Positions 51,050 to 59,056 of a stretch of DNA of 64,000 nucleotides are shown piece by piece. Position 1 is the first letter of the stretch; each line of letters begins with the position of its first letter. The DNA is from Akkermansiaceae bacterium UBA2381 (lineage in GTDB: Bacteria > Verrucomicrobiota > Verrucomicrobiia > Verrucomicrobiales > DEV007): assembly GCA_002344215.1 (NCBI GenBank), contig DDSV01000052.1:62001-126000 (forward strand), written 5' to 3'. The notes under the pieces were generated by a model that saw only the letters and a list, made by a program, of their open reading frames with translations, made no database searches and was not told where the DNA came from. The position numbers and the translations under genes were made by a program.

Positions 51050-54000
51050 CTAAAACTTTTTCTCCAAGACACCCGGAGGCGTTGGACCGCAGATGAAAAA
51101 TGAGGGACACCCTGGACAAACGCGGGCCGATGGGGCAGCGGGGAATCTGCCCAATCGGATGTCATCGAGGAACCCGGTCATCTTCCCACGTCGATTCTCA
51201 AGCATCCGCGCAGAGAGCGTAACAGCTTGGGTTGATTGGTCGGAAAGATGGACCAATTCGACAGCCGAACCTGGGAAAGCTTCTTGTGCAGCAAGAAGAA
51301 ACGCAGCGGCCAACAGATCATCCGAATCGGTGGAGCGACGATGACCGGTACGGATTCGGCGAAGCGTTCGACGTCCGTCCGGAGCCAATAGAACATCATC
51401 GGGCTTAACAAATATCTTTCCGCTTCCGACGGAAATGGCAAGGACTGTCGGATCCTCGCTAGTATGTCCTTCACGAGTAGACACGAAGAACCGAAGCATG
51501 CTTAGAGCAAATTGCCGATATTCAACGGCGTAGCCATGGCCTGCTAGTCCTTGAAGCTCGAACGCCCTATCGACTTGCTCCTCAAGTAGGGTGAGGCTTT
51601 CATCTCCAACGTTGTCGGCAATCGCACTTTGAAAAACTGCATGAACGGCATCATGCATGCGCATAAATGGCGTAGCGGTCCTCCGACCACCCACTTCAAG
51701 TATATGAGTATAGAAGAAACGGCGAGGACATTTCTCGTAGAGCGTGATTTGTGACCCACTGAAGAGCAGGCTTCCATCAACTGAGAGCTGAATTTCACCA
51801 AGCTCCGGAGCGAGTGGAAGAGAACGCACTGGAACAACATCTCGCACGTGGAGTCGTGAGCCGAGGACGTCGACGAACGGCGAAAGCGATCGGTTATGGC
51901 CGTTTGATTTTTTGGTTGGGGCGAAGAGAAAAAGCCGATCGCGGGCACGTGACAATGCAACATAGAACAGGCATTGCTGTTCTTCCAAGTGAGCGACCCG
52001 AAGGATTTCGCCAGCACTTCCCTTGCCCCCTTCGACCATTCCATTTGGTGGAGGACAAGGTGGCGAAGCCGGAGTCCTGGGAATCGTGTCAGCATTGATA
52101 CCAGGAAGATGAACCACGGGGAACTCCAGACCCTTCGCGCCGTGAATCGTCATCAGGCGGACGGCATCGATTGCTTGGGCAGCTGCTGGTAACTGCCGCA
52201 GGTCCCTGTCATCTCCCAGCCGCAAGAGTCGGCGAACACGATTCAGCAGCCGCGCTATCGGGAGGCCTTGCCCAGCAGGTTGAACCCTCACGAAGTTCAT
52301 GAACTGCCAGATCGCGATCCCGCGCGCTCTTTCGGGAATTTCTTCGGACGACGCGATGTCGGCAGCGCCCCGCGTTCGATCAAGGAGGATTCTGGCTAGT
52401 GCCTCCCAAGGGGGGGAAGTCTCGTCGAAGCCAGAAAGAACGGTTGCCACCCGCCGCAACGTTGCTCGCCCTTGTTCCGTCAACTCGGAAATCGCTTCAA
52501 GATTCTGAAGCCAACCTGCCGGAGCGAAGTCCTCTTCGCGGAGATGGGCAAGGACGGCAGCAACGTCTGACATCGACATCTGGAACGTTGGCCAACTGGC
52601 AACGCGGACGAGCCCCATCGCGCGGCGATCCGTTAATATGCTCAAAAAAGCAAACAAGTCTTTAACCTCCGGACGCTCAAAGAGACTACCGAGAAAAAGA
52701 ACGGGAACTCCGAGGCGCTCAAGATCTTGTCCGAGAGCGGAAAGCTTCTCGTTGCCCGTGCAAAGAACTGCTTGATCACGATACGTGTAGCCGGCGTTAA
52801 ACATCTCCTGGATAGCGTCCGCAATGGCTACCGACTGCTCTTCGGCGCTTGCAACTTTCCTTAGTTCCGGGTTCTGGCCGCCGGATCCACGAATATTCTC
52901 TAATCCGCTTTCGGGATCTCCGGCTAACATCTGTACGGAGAAAGTAGAAAAGATGTTAACTATCTCCTCAACGGAGCGATAATTTCTCTTGAGACGACCG
53001 CGTCGACCGCCTGCAAAGTCTTCCGTTCCAAATCTTGAAATATTAAAGGAGGAGGCTCCTCGAAACCGATAAATCGATTGCTTCGCATCACCGACTGCCC
53101 ACAAGTTTTCCCCATCTGGGCAAAGCGCCTTCAAAAGGCGCACGCTGCTTCGATTTACATCCTGATATTCGTCAACCAAAATGTGCTGATACTGTTCTTG
53201 AAAATGCGCTCTGATTGTTTCATTGTTCTCGAGCAGTCGGACCGGCATAGATACCAGGTCGCCAAAGTCCACGCAGCCAGCGCCTCGTTTCAGTGATTCA
53301 TAGACTTCGAAAACCTTTGCGACCTCGAGTGCCCGTTCGGCATCTTCTTTCTCTCCCTCCGTGCCAGCCTGCCGGAGCATTTCATTCGCGAGTTCAGCAT
53401 ACTGGCACTCGTCAACCACCTCATCTTTCGCCCGGGAAATCGCGCCGAGAATGTCGGAAATATTCTGAGTCGGGTCGTAGAGGTCTCTATAATGGTTGAG
53501 TCCAAGTTTTGGAAACTCTTGCTCAAGGAGCTCAACCGCTTCAGTACGATCTAGCATGCGGGGATCTTTGCACAAACCCAGTTCGGCATGAAATCGGCGA
53601 ATGAAATCGAGCCCGAATGCATGAAAAGTGCCTATCCACATGGCAGCCGCAGCGGAAGCATGTTTGAGTGAGATTCGGTCACTCATCTCGCCTGCCGCCT
53701 TATTTGAGAAAGTCAGCAAGAGAATCCGGCGGGGATCGATTCCGTCGTTCAACAAGGCTTCGACGCGGGCAACTAGAGTTTGAGTTTTTCCCGTGCCCGG
53801 ACCAGCTTCGAGTAAATAAGCCGGACCACGATGATTTGCAGCGTCGGCTTGCAACGAGTTTGGTTCGTGCGCTTCGGAATTCTCGTTGGAATCTGGCGCG
53901 ATCGACGGCAACAGCAGAGCATCAAAGAGCTGCTGAGCAACGATCTCGAAGGGTGCCTTGAAGCGCTCGGCGATTTGCGACGCAGTATACCGACCCTCGA

Positions 54001-54451
54001 GGTGCAGAAAGCGAAGCACCTCCCTCGGCAGGAGGAATTCTCGGGCGAATATGTCCATTTGGATCTCGCGCCGTTGTCGACGGCCATAATCGACGACGCG
54101 GTCCATTCCCACCGGAGACGGCTCCGCAGATCGTGCAGGATCAATTTCCCGAACGGGTTCGCCCTGAGGATCATCTCCCAGTTCGGCGTGTCCGATCTCG
54201 TGTGCAACAAGGAAGGCCTTGTCGAATTCAGTGCCAACACTCTCATGAATAATCAAACGGTCGAGCGACGAAAAAATCGCACGCCCACCATTCAGGATGG
54301 CTGCGCCAGGCGCGGCCATTTCGACGTCAAGGTCCCTCCGAGATGCTTCCGCGATAGCGAAATCGTAGGGCTTCGCGGGATCCGCACCACTGGATACCGC
54401 TTGCCGATGGAGTTGCGCGGCAATTTGCCTGGCCAGTTCGACTGAATCCAT
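51050..54451 (-). CDS. ImmA/IrrE metallopeptidase + UvrD-type helicase + degenerate Fe-S nuclease fusion
   Basis: 1133 aa. Residues ~1-185 are an ImmA/IrrE (DUF955) zinc peptidase with H84-E-I-G-H and the third-ligand helix REIQMDIFAREFLLP. Residues ~205-880 are a superfamily 1A UvrD/PcrA-like helicase: Walker A GPGTGKT (217-223), DEYQD (427-431), GDAKQSIYRFRGA and VALSRARDRLFLF. The C-terminus is RecB/AddB/Cas4-like with LYEKCPRRF and a CxxCx5C end (VCPGCPSFFIC), a likely [4Fe-4S] site. The nuclease D-x-K motif is RIRTG, so cutting is likely lost. The gene abuts its upstream partner by one base and leads the ubiquitin-like genes by 84 nt. Confidence 0.9.
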   Translation of the reverse strand: MDSVELARQIAAQLHRQAVSSGADPAKPYDFAIAEASRRDLDVEMAAPGAAILNGGRAIFSSLDRLIIHESVGTEFDKAFLVAHEIGHAELGDDPQGEPVREIDPARSAEPSPVGMDRVVDYGRRQRREIQMDIFAREFLLPREVLRFLHLEGRYTASQIAERFKAPFEIVAQQLFDALLLPSIAPDSNENSEAHEPNSLQADAANHRGPAYLLEAGPGTGKTQTLVARVEALLNDGIDPRRILLLTFSNKAAGEMSDRISLKHASAAAAMWIGTFHAFGLDFIRRFHAELGLCKDPRMLDRTEAVELLEQEFPKLGLNHYRDLYDPTQNISDILGAISRAKDEVVDECQYAELANEMLRQAGTEGEKEDAERALEVAKVFEVYESLKRGAGCVDFGDLVSMPVRLLENNETIRAHFQEQYQHILVDEYQDVNRSSVRLLKALCPDGENLWAVGDAKQSIYRFRGASSFNISRFGTEDFAGGRRGRLKRNYRSVEEIVNIFSTFSVQMLAGDPESGLENIRGSGGQNPELRKVASAEEQSVAIADAIQEMFNAGYTYRDQAVLCTGNEKLSALGQDLERLGVPVLFLGSLFERPEVKDLFAFLSILTDRRAMGLVRVASWPTFQMSMSDVAAVLAHLREEDFAPAGWLQNLEAISELTEQGRATLRRVATVLSGFDETSPPWEALARILLDRTRGAADIASSEEIPERARGIAIWQFMNFVRVQPAGQGLPIARLLNRVRRLLRLGDDRDLRQLPAAAQAIDAVRLMTIHGAKGLEFPVVHLPGINADTIPRTPASPPCPPPNGMVEGGKGSAGEILRVAHLEEQQCLFYVALSRARDRLFLFAPTKKSNGHNRSLSPFVDVLGSRLHVRDVVPVRSLPLAPELGEIQLSVDGSLLFSGSQITLYEKCPRRFFYTHILEVGGRRTATPFMRMHDAVHAVFQSAIADNVGDESLTLLEEQVDRAFELQGLAGHGYAVEYRQFALSMLRFFVSTREGHTSEDPTVLAISVGSGKIFVKPDDVLLAPDGRRTLRRIRTGHRRSTDSDDLLAAAFLLAAQEAFPGSAVELVHLSDQSTQAVTLSARMLENRRGKMTGFLDDIRLGRFPAAPSARVCPGCPSFFICGPTPPGVLEKKF

Positions 54452-54452
54452 C

Positions 54453-55034
54453 TCATTCTTCTTCCGTCAAGAGTTGGACTCGATCGTCGTCAGACACACC
54501 GGCCTCGATCAATAGCTGCTCAAACTCCACGGTCTCGCGGATTCTTGGCTTCTCGTCTGCCTTGTGGCTCAGCGCAACCGCGGATGAAGGAGATTGCTCT
54601 AGGTAAGCGACGATCTCGTCGAAACTTCGTTCAAGGGAAGCGGCAAGGTGTTGTAGGAATGGTTTTGGAACCGAGGACACGACCACAATTCGATCACGAA
54701 AGGCGGATAGTATTTGCCTGGGCACATTTAGGGACTTTGCAACATGGCGAAGCCTATCCAGCGACAAAGATGTAAATGGGTCGGCAGAAGCCGCGGCCAC
54801 GGCAACGCAGTATTTTTCCCAAGAGGACTCGATGAGAGTTATTTCGGAATCGGAGAGCGAATCATCAAACGATGTACCCGGGCGCGACAATTCCAATGAA
54901 AGGTCAACGAGATCCGGAGCGTATTCGGGAAAACTACGAAGATAGTTTTCTAATGTTTCACGCCCTGGATCAGGCTCAACGGCAAAAGCATTGAGAACAT
55001 CATCCAGTGAAGGTCTATGTGGAACAGAACTCAT
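54453..55034 (-). CDS. Unknown 193-aa protein of the cassette
   Basis: 193 aa, mostly helical and acidic, with no signal peptide and no family I recognise. There is a PSLDDVLNAFAVEPDPG start and a middle FTSLSLDRLRHVAKSLNVPR that is compatible with a small helical or DNA/protein-binding motif. It overlaps the sigma-like gene by 4 nt and ends one base before the fusion protein's ATG, so the three are translated together. It may regulate or adapt the sigma-like factor or the peptidase (an anti-sigma or target of the peptidase is a guess). Confidence 0.78.
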   Translation of the reverse strand: MSSVPHRPSLDDVLNAFAVEPDPGRETLENYLRSFPEYAPDLVDLSLELSRPGTSFDDSLSDSEITLIESSWEKYCVAVAAASADPFTSLSLDRLRHVAKSLNVPRQILSAFRDRIVVVSSVPKPFLQHLAASLERSFDEIVAYLEQSPSSAVALSHKADEKPRIRETVEFEQLLIEAGVSDDDRVQLLTEEE

Positions 55035-55867
55035 TGATCTTTATCCTCCTTCAATGCTGCCCGGAGCGAAACGAAGGCTGCATCCCGGTAGTTTCTTATA
55101 GTTTTTTCAGATCTCCCCAAAGATTTTGAGATGGTCACTGCATTGGGGTCGTTCGAATCGATGGGGAAGTTCTTCAAGATCATCTCAATTACCCTTTTTT
55201 GTTCTGGAGGTAATGTGTCAATCGCTGAATAAAGTTGGCGCCGGTAAAAATCTTGATCAAGTTTTTTTGGATCGAAGGGATCAAAGCTTCCGGCAGCCTG
55301 TTCAACGGAGGGCGGAAGATCGCCCGTTTCATCATCGACCTCGATGGGAGCATTCCTATTTTGCTCCCGGTAGACCTTTTCCATAGCATCCCTTCGGAGG
55401 TTGGCCAAAGCACCGTCGAAACGGACTTCAAAGTAGTCGAGCCCCTCTGAGTAATCGTCGCAATCTTCACCGAGCAGTGCGATAAACCGGTAAACGACCT
55501 CATCGCGAATGAGGCTGTTGGTGAGATTGATAGGATCGTCACCTCGACCGTCTGCGCGAGGTAAACTCCTGACAATACGCTCTGAAAGGAGGCGATAGAG
55601 GCCTTCGAAGTAGGGGGTGGTGCTATTCTTGCGGTTGGCACGCAAAACACTGAGGAGACACTCGCTAGGAATATAATCCGCATCGTCACGCGACTTTATA
55701 GCCGCTCGGGCCAAAAACTCATCAGGGGCAAGGGAATCCACGCTTTCTAGGAGAGACTGGATTGTCGGGGGGCGAGTATAAAAATCGCCCTCAAGAGTTT
55801 TCTTCCTCAGTGAGGAAATTGAGTTCTGTTCTGATTGCTCAGAACCTCTGGAGTTTTCGCCGGCCAT
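55031..55867 (-). CDS. Sigma-70-like or sigma-region-4-containing regulator
   Basis: 278 aa from ATG 55867 (a frame continues to 55906). The C-terminal ~65 residues (YSAIDTLPPEQKRVIEMILK ... ISKSLGRSEKTIRNYRDAAF) form a sigma region-4-like helix-turn-helix. A canonical region 2 is not evident; the middle (YFEVRFDGALANLRRD) is diverged. It is first in the six-gene cassette, so it may be a transcription switch for it or part of its sensing. A domain-level homology search would settle whether it is a true ECF-type sigma. Confidence 0.72.
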   Translation of the reverse strand: MAGENSRGSEQSEQNSISSLRKKTLEGDFYTRPPTIQSLLESVDSLAPDEFLARAAIKSRDDADYIPSECLLSVLRANRKNSTTPYFEGLYRLLSERIVRSLPRADGRGDDPINLTNSLIRDEVVYRFIALLGEDCDDYSEGLDYFEVRFDGALANLRRDAMEKVYREQNRNAPIEVDDETGDLPPSVEQAAGSFDPFDPKKLDQDFYRRQLYSAIDTLPPEQKRVIEMILKNFPIDSNDPNAVTISKSLGRSEKTIRNYRDAAFVSLRAALKEDKDQ

Positions 55868-56432
55868 GAAAAATCTAAGAAACTGGTGCTCTGAACTTCC
55901 TACCATACAACGAATTCGACTTGGTAGCGAATGTCTTCGCTGACGATGCCTCGATGCCGAGGCTCACGCTCGAAGGTTAGTTCTACGATATCGCGAAATT
56001 CACCGATTTGTCTATTGCTTGATGCCTAATCCGTTTCGGCCTGAAAAAACTCTTTGGTTTGCGTTCCCAGAACGGGATTCGTTCTCCGACACTACTCACG
56101 CCTTTCGTGGATCAGGCGGGTCTCCCGTTTACACCGTCCGCCCTCGGTCTCAACCCGCCAACCGGCCAGAAATCTAGAACAACCGTTATTTCCTCGCGCG
56201 CTGACACGAATCTCCGCGGCGAATGCGCTGGCGAGTTTGCGTTGCCGTTCCACAACGCGGGCCCGTGTCAGTTGTAAAATTACAATCTCGCCACTCCCAC
56301 GATCTGCTTCGGAGGTCACGAGGCGTGGGTCCTATACTTTAAAACCTCCCCCACTCCCCCCACCCGTTCCCAGAGTCACTAAAGCCCCGGGATTCCAGAA
56401 TTGCCCCCAACTCCCGAAAAACGGTCTACCCT
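55868..56432. other. ~565-nt region at the right border, with tandem hairpins upstream of the cassette
   Basis: No convincing gene. AGCGAA/TTCGCT (55926-55941, 4-nt loop) and GCCTCG/CGAGGC (55948-55963, 4-nt loop) are perfect 6-bp hairpins about 60-95 nt before the sigma-like ATG, on the cassette's upstream side, and could be control elements. Short frames at 56054-56443 look non-coding. No att repeat matched the left border by eye. Confidence 0.45.
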
Positions 56433-57425
56433 CTATCCCCTAAGCCCCGCCCGGCAATCCAACGACAAAACGACACTTCCCTTCTTCCTCCCCGAATCCA
56501 CAAGGCGATAGGCATCGACGATCTCCTCGAAGGCGAAGCGCCGGTCGATCATGGGGCGCAATGCTCCCTGTTCTGCCAACTCAGCCACCGCCATCAAATC
56601 CTCGCCTTTCTCGGAGGCGGGACCGGCGATGACGCGATGCGATCTCGTGCGCCCGGCGAAGGCGGCACCGAGCATGGCGGGAAGATCGGCGACCACAGCT
56701 AGCAATCGTCCGCGAGGCGCGAGGACGTCCTTCACCCGGGAATAGGGCGCATTTCCCACACAATCCATGACGACGTCAAAGGGCGCTCCTCGGGCGGCGA
56801 AGTCGCGGGTGGCGTAATCGATCACTTCGTCTGCGCCGAGCGACCGAACCAGTGAGGCATTCGTGGCGCCGCACACCGCCGTGACGTGCGCTCCGAGGTG
56901 TTTCGCGAGCTGCACGGCAGCCGATCCGACGTTGCCGGAGGCACCATTGACGAGGACGCGTTCGCCCGCCTTCACCTCGCCGCGTCGGAGAAAGTCGAGT
57001 GCGGTCATGCCCCCGAAGGGAAGCGCCGCCGCCTCCTCGAAGCTCAAGTTCGCGGGCTTGGGCGCGATGCACCCATCCTCGCGGATCACAAGAAACTCCG
57101 CATGGCCTCCCATGGCGATGCCGGGGAACGCGAGTACCGGATCACCGACCACGAACCGAGTCACGCCCGGGCCGACCGCATCAATGAGACCCGCCGCGTC
57201 GGTTCCGAGGACGCCCTTCCGCGGACCGCCGAATCCGAGCGCAAGGCCCCGCAGCACGCCGAATCCGCGCGGTAAGACGCCGCTGCGGATCCGCCAATCA
57301 GCTGCCGTCACCGCCGTCGCGAGGACGCGGAGGCGCACTTCTCCGGCTCCGGGCGTCGGCGCGGGCATCTCGCGGAACTCAAGCACCTCTGGAGGACCAT
57401 AGCGGGCGACAAAAGCGACTTTCAT
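56433..57425 (-). CDS. Zinc-less MDR oxidoreductase (quinone oxidoreductase-like)
   Basis: 330 aa, GroES-like N-terminal domain then Rossmann fold. VLGTDAAGLIDAVGPGV, ALPFGGMTALDFL, and the NAD(P) loop VNGASGNVGSAAVQLAKHLGA identify the MDR superfamily. The zinc ligands of classic alcohol dehydrogenases are absent, which fits the quinone oxidoreductase-like branch; DYATRDFAARG follows. Substrate unknown. It points toward the ubiquitin-like cassette but is 500+ nt away, so a separate unit. Confidence 0.9.
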   Translation of the reverse strand: MKVAFVARYGPPEVLEFREMPAPTPGAGEVRLRVLATAVTAADWRIRSGVLPRGFGVLRGLALGFGGPRKGVLGTDAAGLIDAVGPGVTRFVVGDPVLAFPGIAMGGHAEFLVIREDGCIAPKPANLSFEEAAALPFGGMTALDFLRRGEVKAGERVLVNGASGNVGSAAVQLAKHLGAHVTAVCGATNASLVRSLGADEVIDYATRDFAARGAPFDVVMDCVGNAPYSRVKDVLAPRGRLLAVVADLPAMLGAAFAGRTRSHRVIAGPASEKGEDLMAVAELAEQGALRPMIDRRFAFEEIVDAYRLVDSGRKKGSVVLSLDCRAGLRG

Positions 57426-57495
57426 GGCGGCGATTCTACGAGCGGGCAGGACTGATGGCCAAACCTATTTGCCGGGAAGCGCCAGGACACCTGCC

Positions 57496-57551
57496 TCGCC
57501 AAGTTGCGCGACGCGATGCGCGACATCGGCTGGCACGATGCCTGGGTCCAC
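57496..57551 (+). pseudogene. Fragment duplicated from the sugar-isomerase-like gene
   Basis: 56 nt match the sugar-isomerase-like gene at 47829-47884 with three mismatches. It encodes the LRDAMRDIGWHDAWVH stretch, then ends in a stop. It lies just upstream of a sulfatase gene. A broken duplicate, likely from a gene that once stood here; the flanks are only loosely similar. Confidence 0.75.
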
Positions 57552-57628
57552 CCAAAACGGTGAGCACTTGCCATTCATGCGCCAAAAACCGTAGACTGCC
57601 CGCCATTCCCCCGCTGTCCCGACCGCCC

Positions 57629-59002
57629 ATGAAATCCCCTCACCTGCTCTTCCTCCTCGCCGGCCTATGCATCGGAGCTGCCATCCCCGCCTCCGCCTCC
57701 GAAAAGCCGAACATCGTCTTCATTCTCGCCGACGACCTCGGTTATGCCGACATCGGGCCGATGGGGGCGAAGGACATCGCGACTCCAAACCTCGACCGTC
57801 TTGCCGCCGAAGGCGTGAAGCTCACCGACTTCCACTCGAACGCCCCGGTCTGTTCACCGACGCGTTGCGGCTTCATCACCGGCCGCTGGCAGCAACGCGT
57901 CGGCTTCGAATGGGCTCTCGGCTTCTCCGCCGAATCGGAGAAACTCGTCGAAGGCGAGTGGATCAAACCCACCGACATGCATGGCGCGATCGGACTGCCC
58001 GCGACCACGCCCGGCATCGCGAAGATGCTGCGCTCGGGAGGCTATGCAACGGGGGCCTTCGGAAAGTGGCACCTCGGATTCGCGGACGAATACAATCCGC
58101 TCCACCACGGCTTTGAAGAATACTTCGGCGAGTTGCTTGGTCATGCCGACTACTACCGACACGAATACTACGACGGCACCCACGCTCTCCGCGACGGACT
58201 CGATCCAGTGAAGAAGGAAGGCTACTTCACCGACCTCATCAATGAGCGTGCCGCCGCCTTCGTGAAGAAACATGCCGCCGCCAAGCGCCCCTTTTTCTGC
58301 TACGTGCCGCATCTCGCGGTGCACGCGCCCTTCCAACCGCCGGGACGACCGGAGCCCTCCGTGACCAAGGCGAACATGTATGACGGCAGCCGCGCCATCT
58401 ACGCCGCGATGGTCGAAAAGATCGACGAGGGTGTCGGCATGATCCTCGCCGAGCTCGAGGCGGCCGGTGTCGCGGAGGACACCCTGATCGTGTTCTCGAG
58501 TGACAACGGGGGTGAACGCTGGTCCGACAACCGGCCGCTCTTTCATCACAAGGCGACTCTCTGGGAAGGCGGCATCCGAGTCCCCTGCCTGATGCGCTGG
58601 CCGGCCCGGCTGCCGAAGGGAAAAGAAAGCGCCCAGCTCGGCATCACGATGGACCTCACCGCCACCTTCGCCGCCGCCGCCGGGGTGGCACCGCCGGCCG
58701 GACATGTCTTCGACGGCATCGACCTCGTCCCCCTTCTCACCGGCGAAGCACCGGCCGCCGATCGCACGCTCTTCTGGCGCATCGACCGCTCGAATCGCAA
58801 GATGCGCGTGGTGCGCCACGGAAAATGGAAATACCTCGACGACGGCGGCACGATGGACCTGCTCTTCGACCTCGAAGCCGACCTCGGCGAGCGGCACAAT
58901 CTCCACTACACCCATCCCGAAATCGTCGCCGATCTCAAGGAACGCCTCGCCACATGGGAAGCCGAAATGGAGCGCGAGCCGAAGACATTCCGGGTGCGGT
59001 GA
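57629..59002 (+). CDS. Secreted sulfatase
   Basis: 457 aa from ATG 57629; the frame is open to 57455 through the fragment above. Signal peptide MKSPHLLFLLAGLCIGAAIP. KPNIVFILADDLGYADIG, C75-S-P-T-R, FGKWHLGFADEYNPLHHGF and FSSDNGGERWSDN are all intact, typical of N-acetylgalactosamine-6-sulfatase/arylsulfatase A-like enzymes. Converges with the second cytochrome operon. Confidence 0.91.
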   Translation: MKSPHLLFLLAGLCIGAAIPASASEKPNIVFILADDLGYADIGPMGAKDIATPNLDRLAAEGVKLTDFHSNAPVCSPTRCGFITGRWQQRVGFEWALGFSAESEKLVEGEWIKPTDMHGAIGLPATTPGIAKMLRSGGYATGAFGKWHLGFADEYNPLHHGFEEYFGELLGHADYYRHEYYDGTHALRDGLDPVKKEGYFTDLINERAAAFVKKHAAAKRPFFCYVPHLAVHAPFQPPGRPEPSVTKANMYDGSRAIYAAMVEKIDEGVGMILAELEAAGVAEDTLIVFSSDNGGERWSDNRPLFHHKATLWEGGIRVPCLMRWPARLPKGKESAQLGITMDLTATFAAAAGVAPPAGHVFDGIDLVPLLTGEAPAADRTLFWRIDRSNRKMRVVRHGKWKYLDDGGTMDLLFDLEADLGERHNLHYTHPEIVADLKERLATWEAEMEREPKTFRVR

Positions 59003-59009
59003 GGAGTCA

Positions 59010-59038
59010 ACAGGGTCACCTCGCCTCCCCTACCCTGT
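59010..59038. terminator. Inverted repeat in the convergent gap
   Basis: ACAGGGT (59010-59016) and ACCCTGT (59032-59038) form a 7-bp stem with a 15-nt loop, between the sulfatase stop and the convergent cytochrome gene's stop. No T-run; a bidirectional terminator is possible. Confidence 0.35.
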
Positions 59039-59056
59039 CGGGTCGATGCCAGCGTT

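Noticed and set aside
56054..56443. Possible small genes in the cassette's right border
   Set aside because: Frames are Pro/Arg/Ser-rich without ribosome sites or family signals; likely non-coding.
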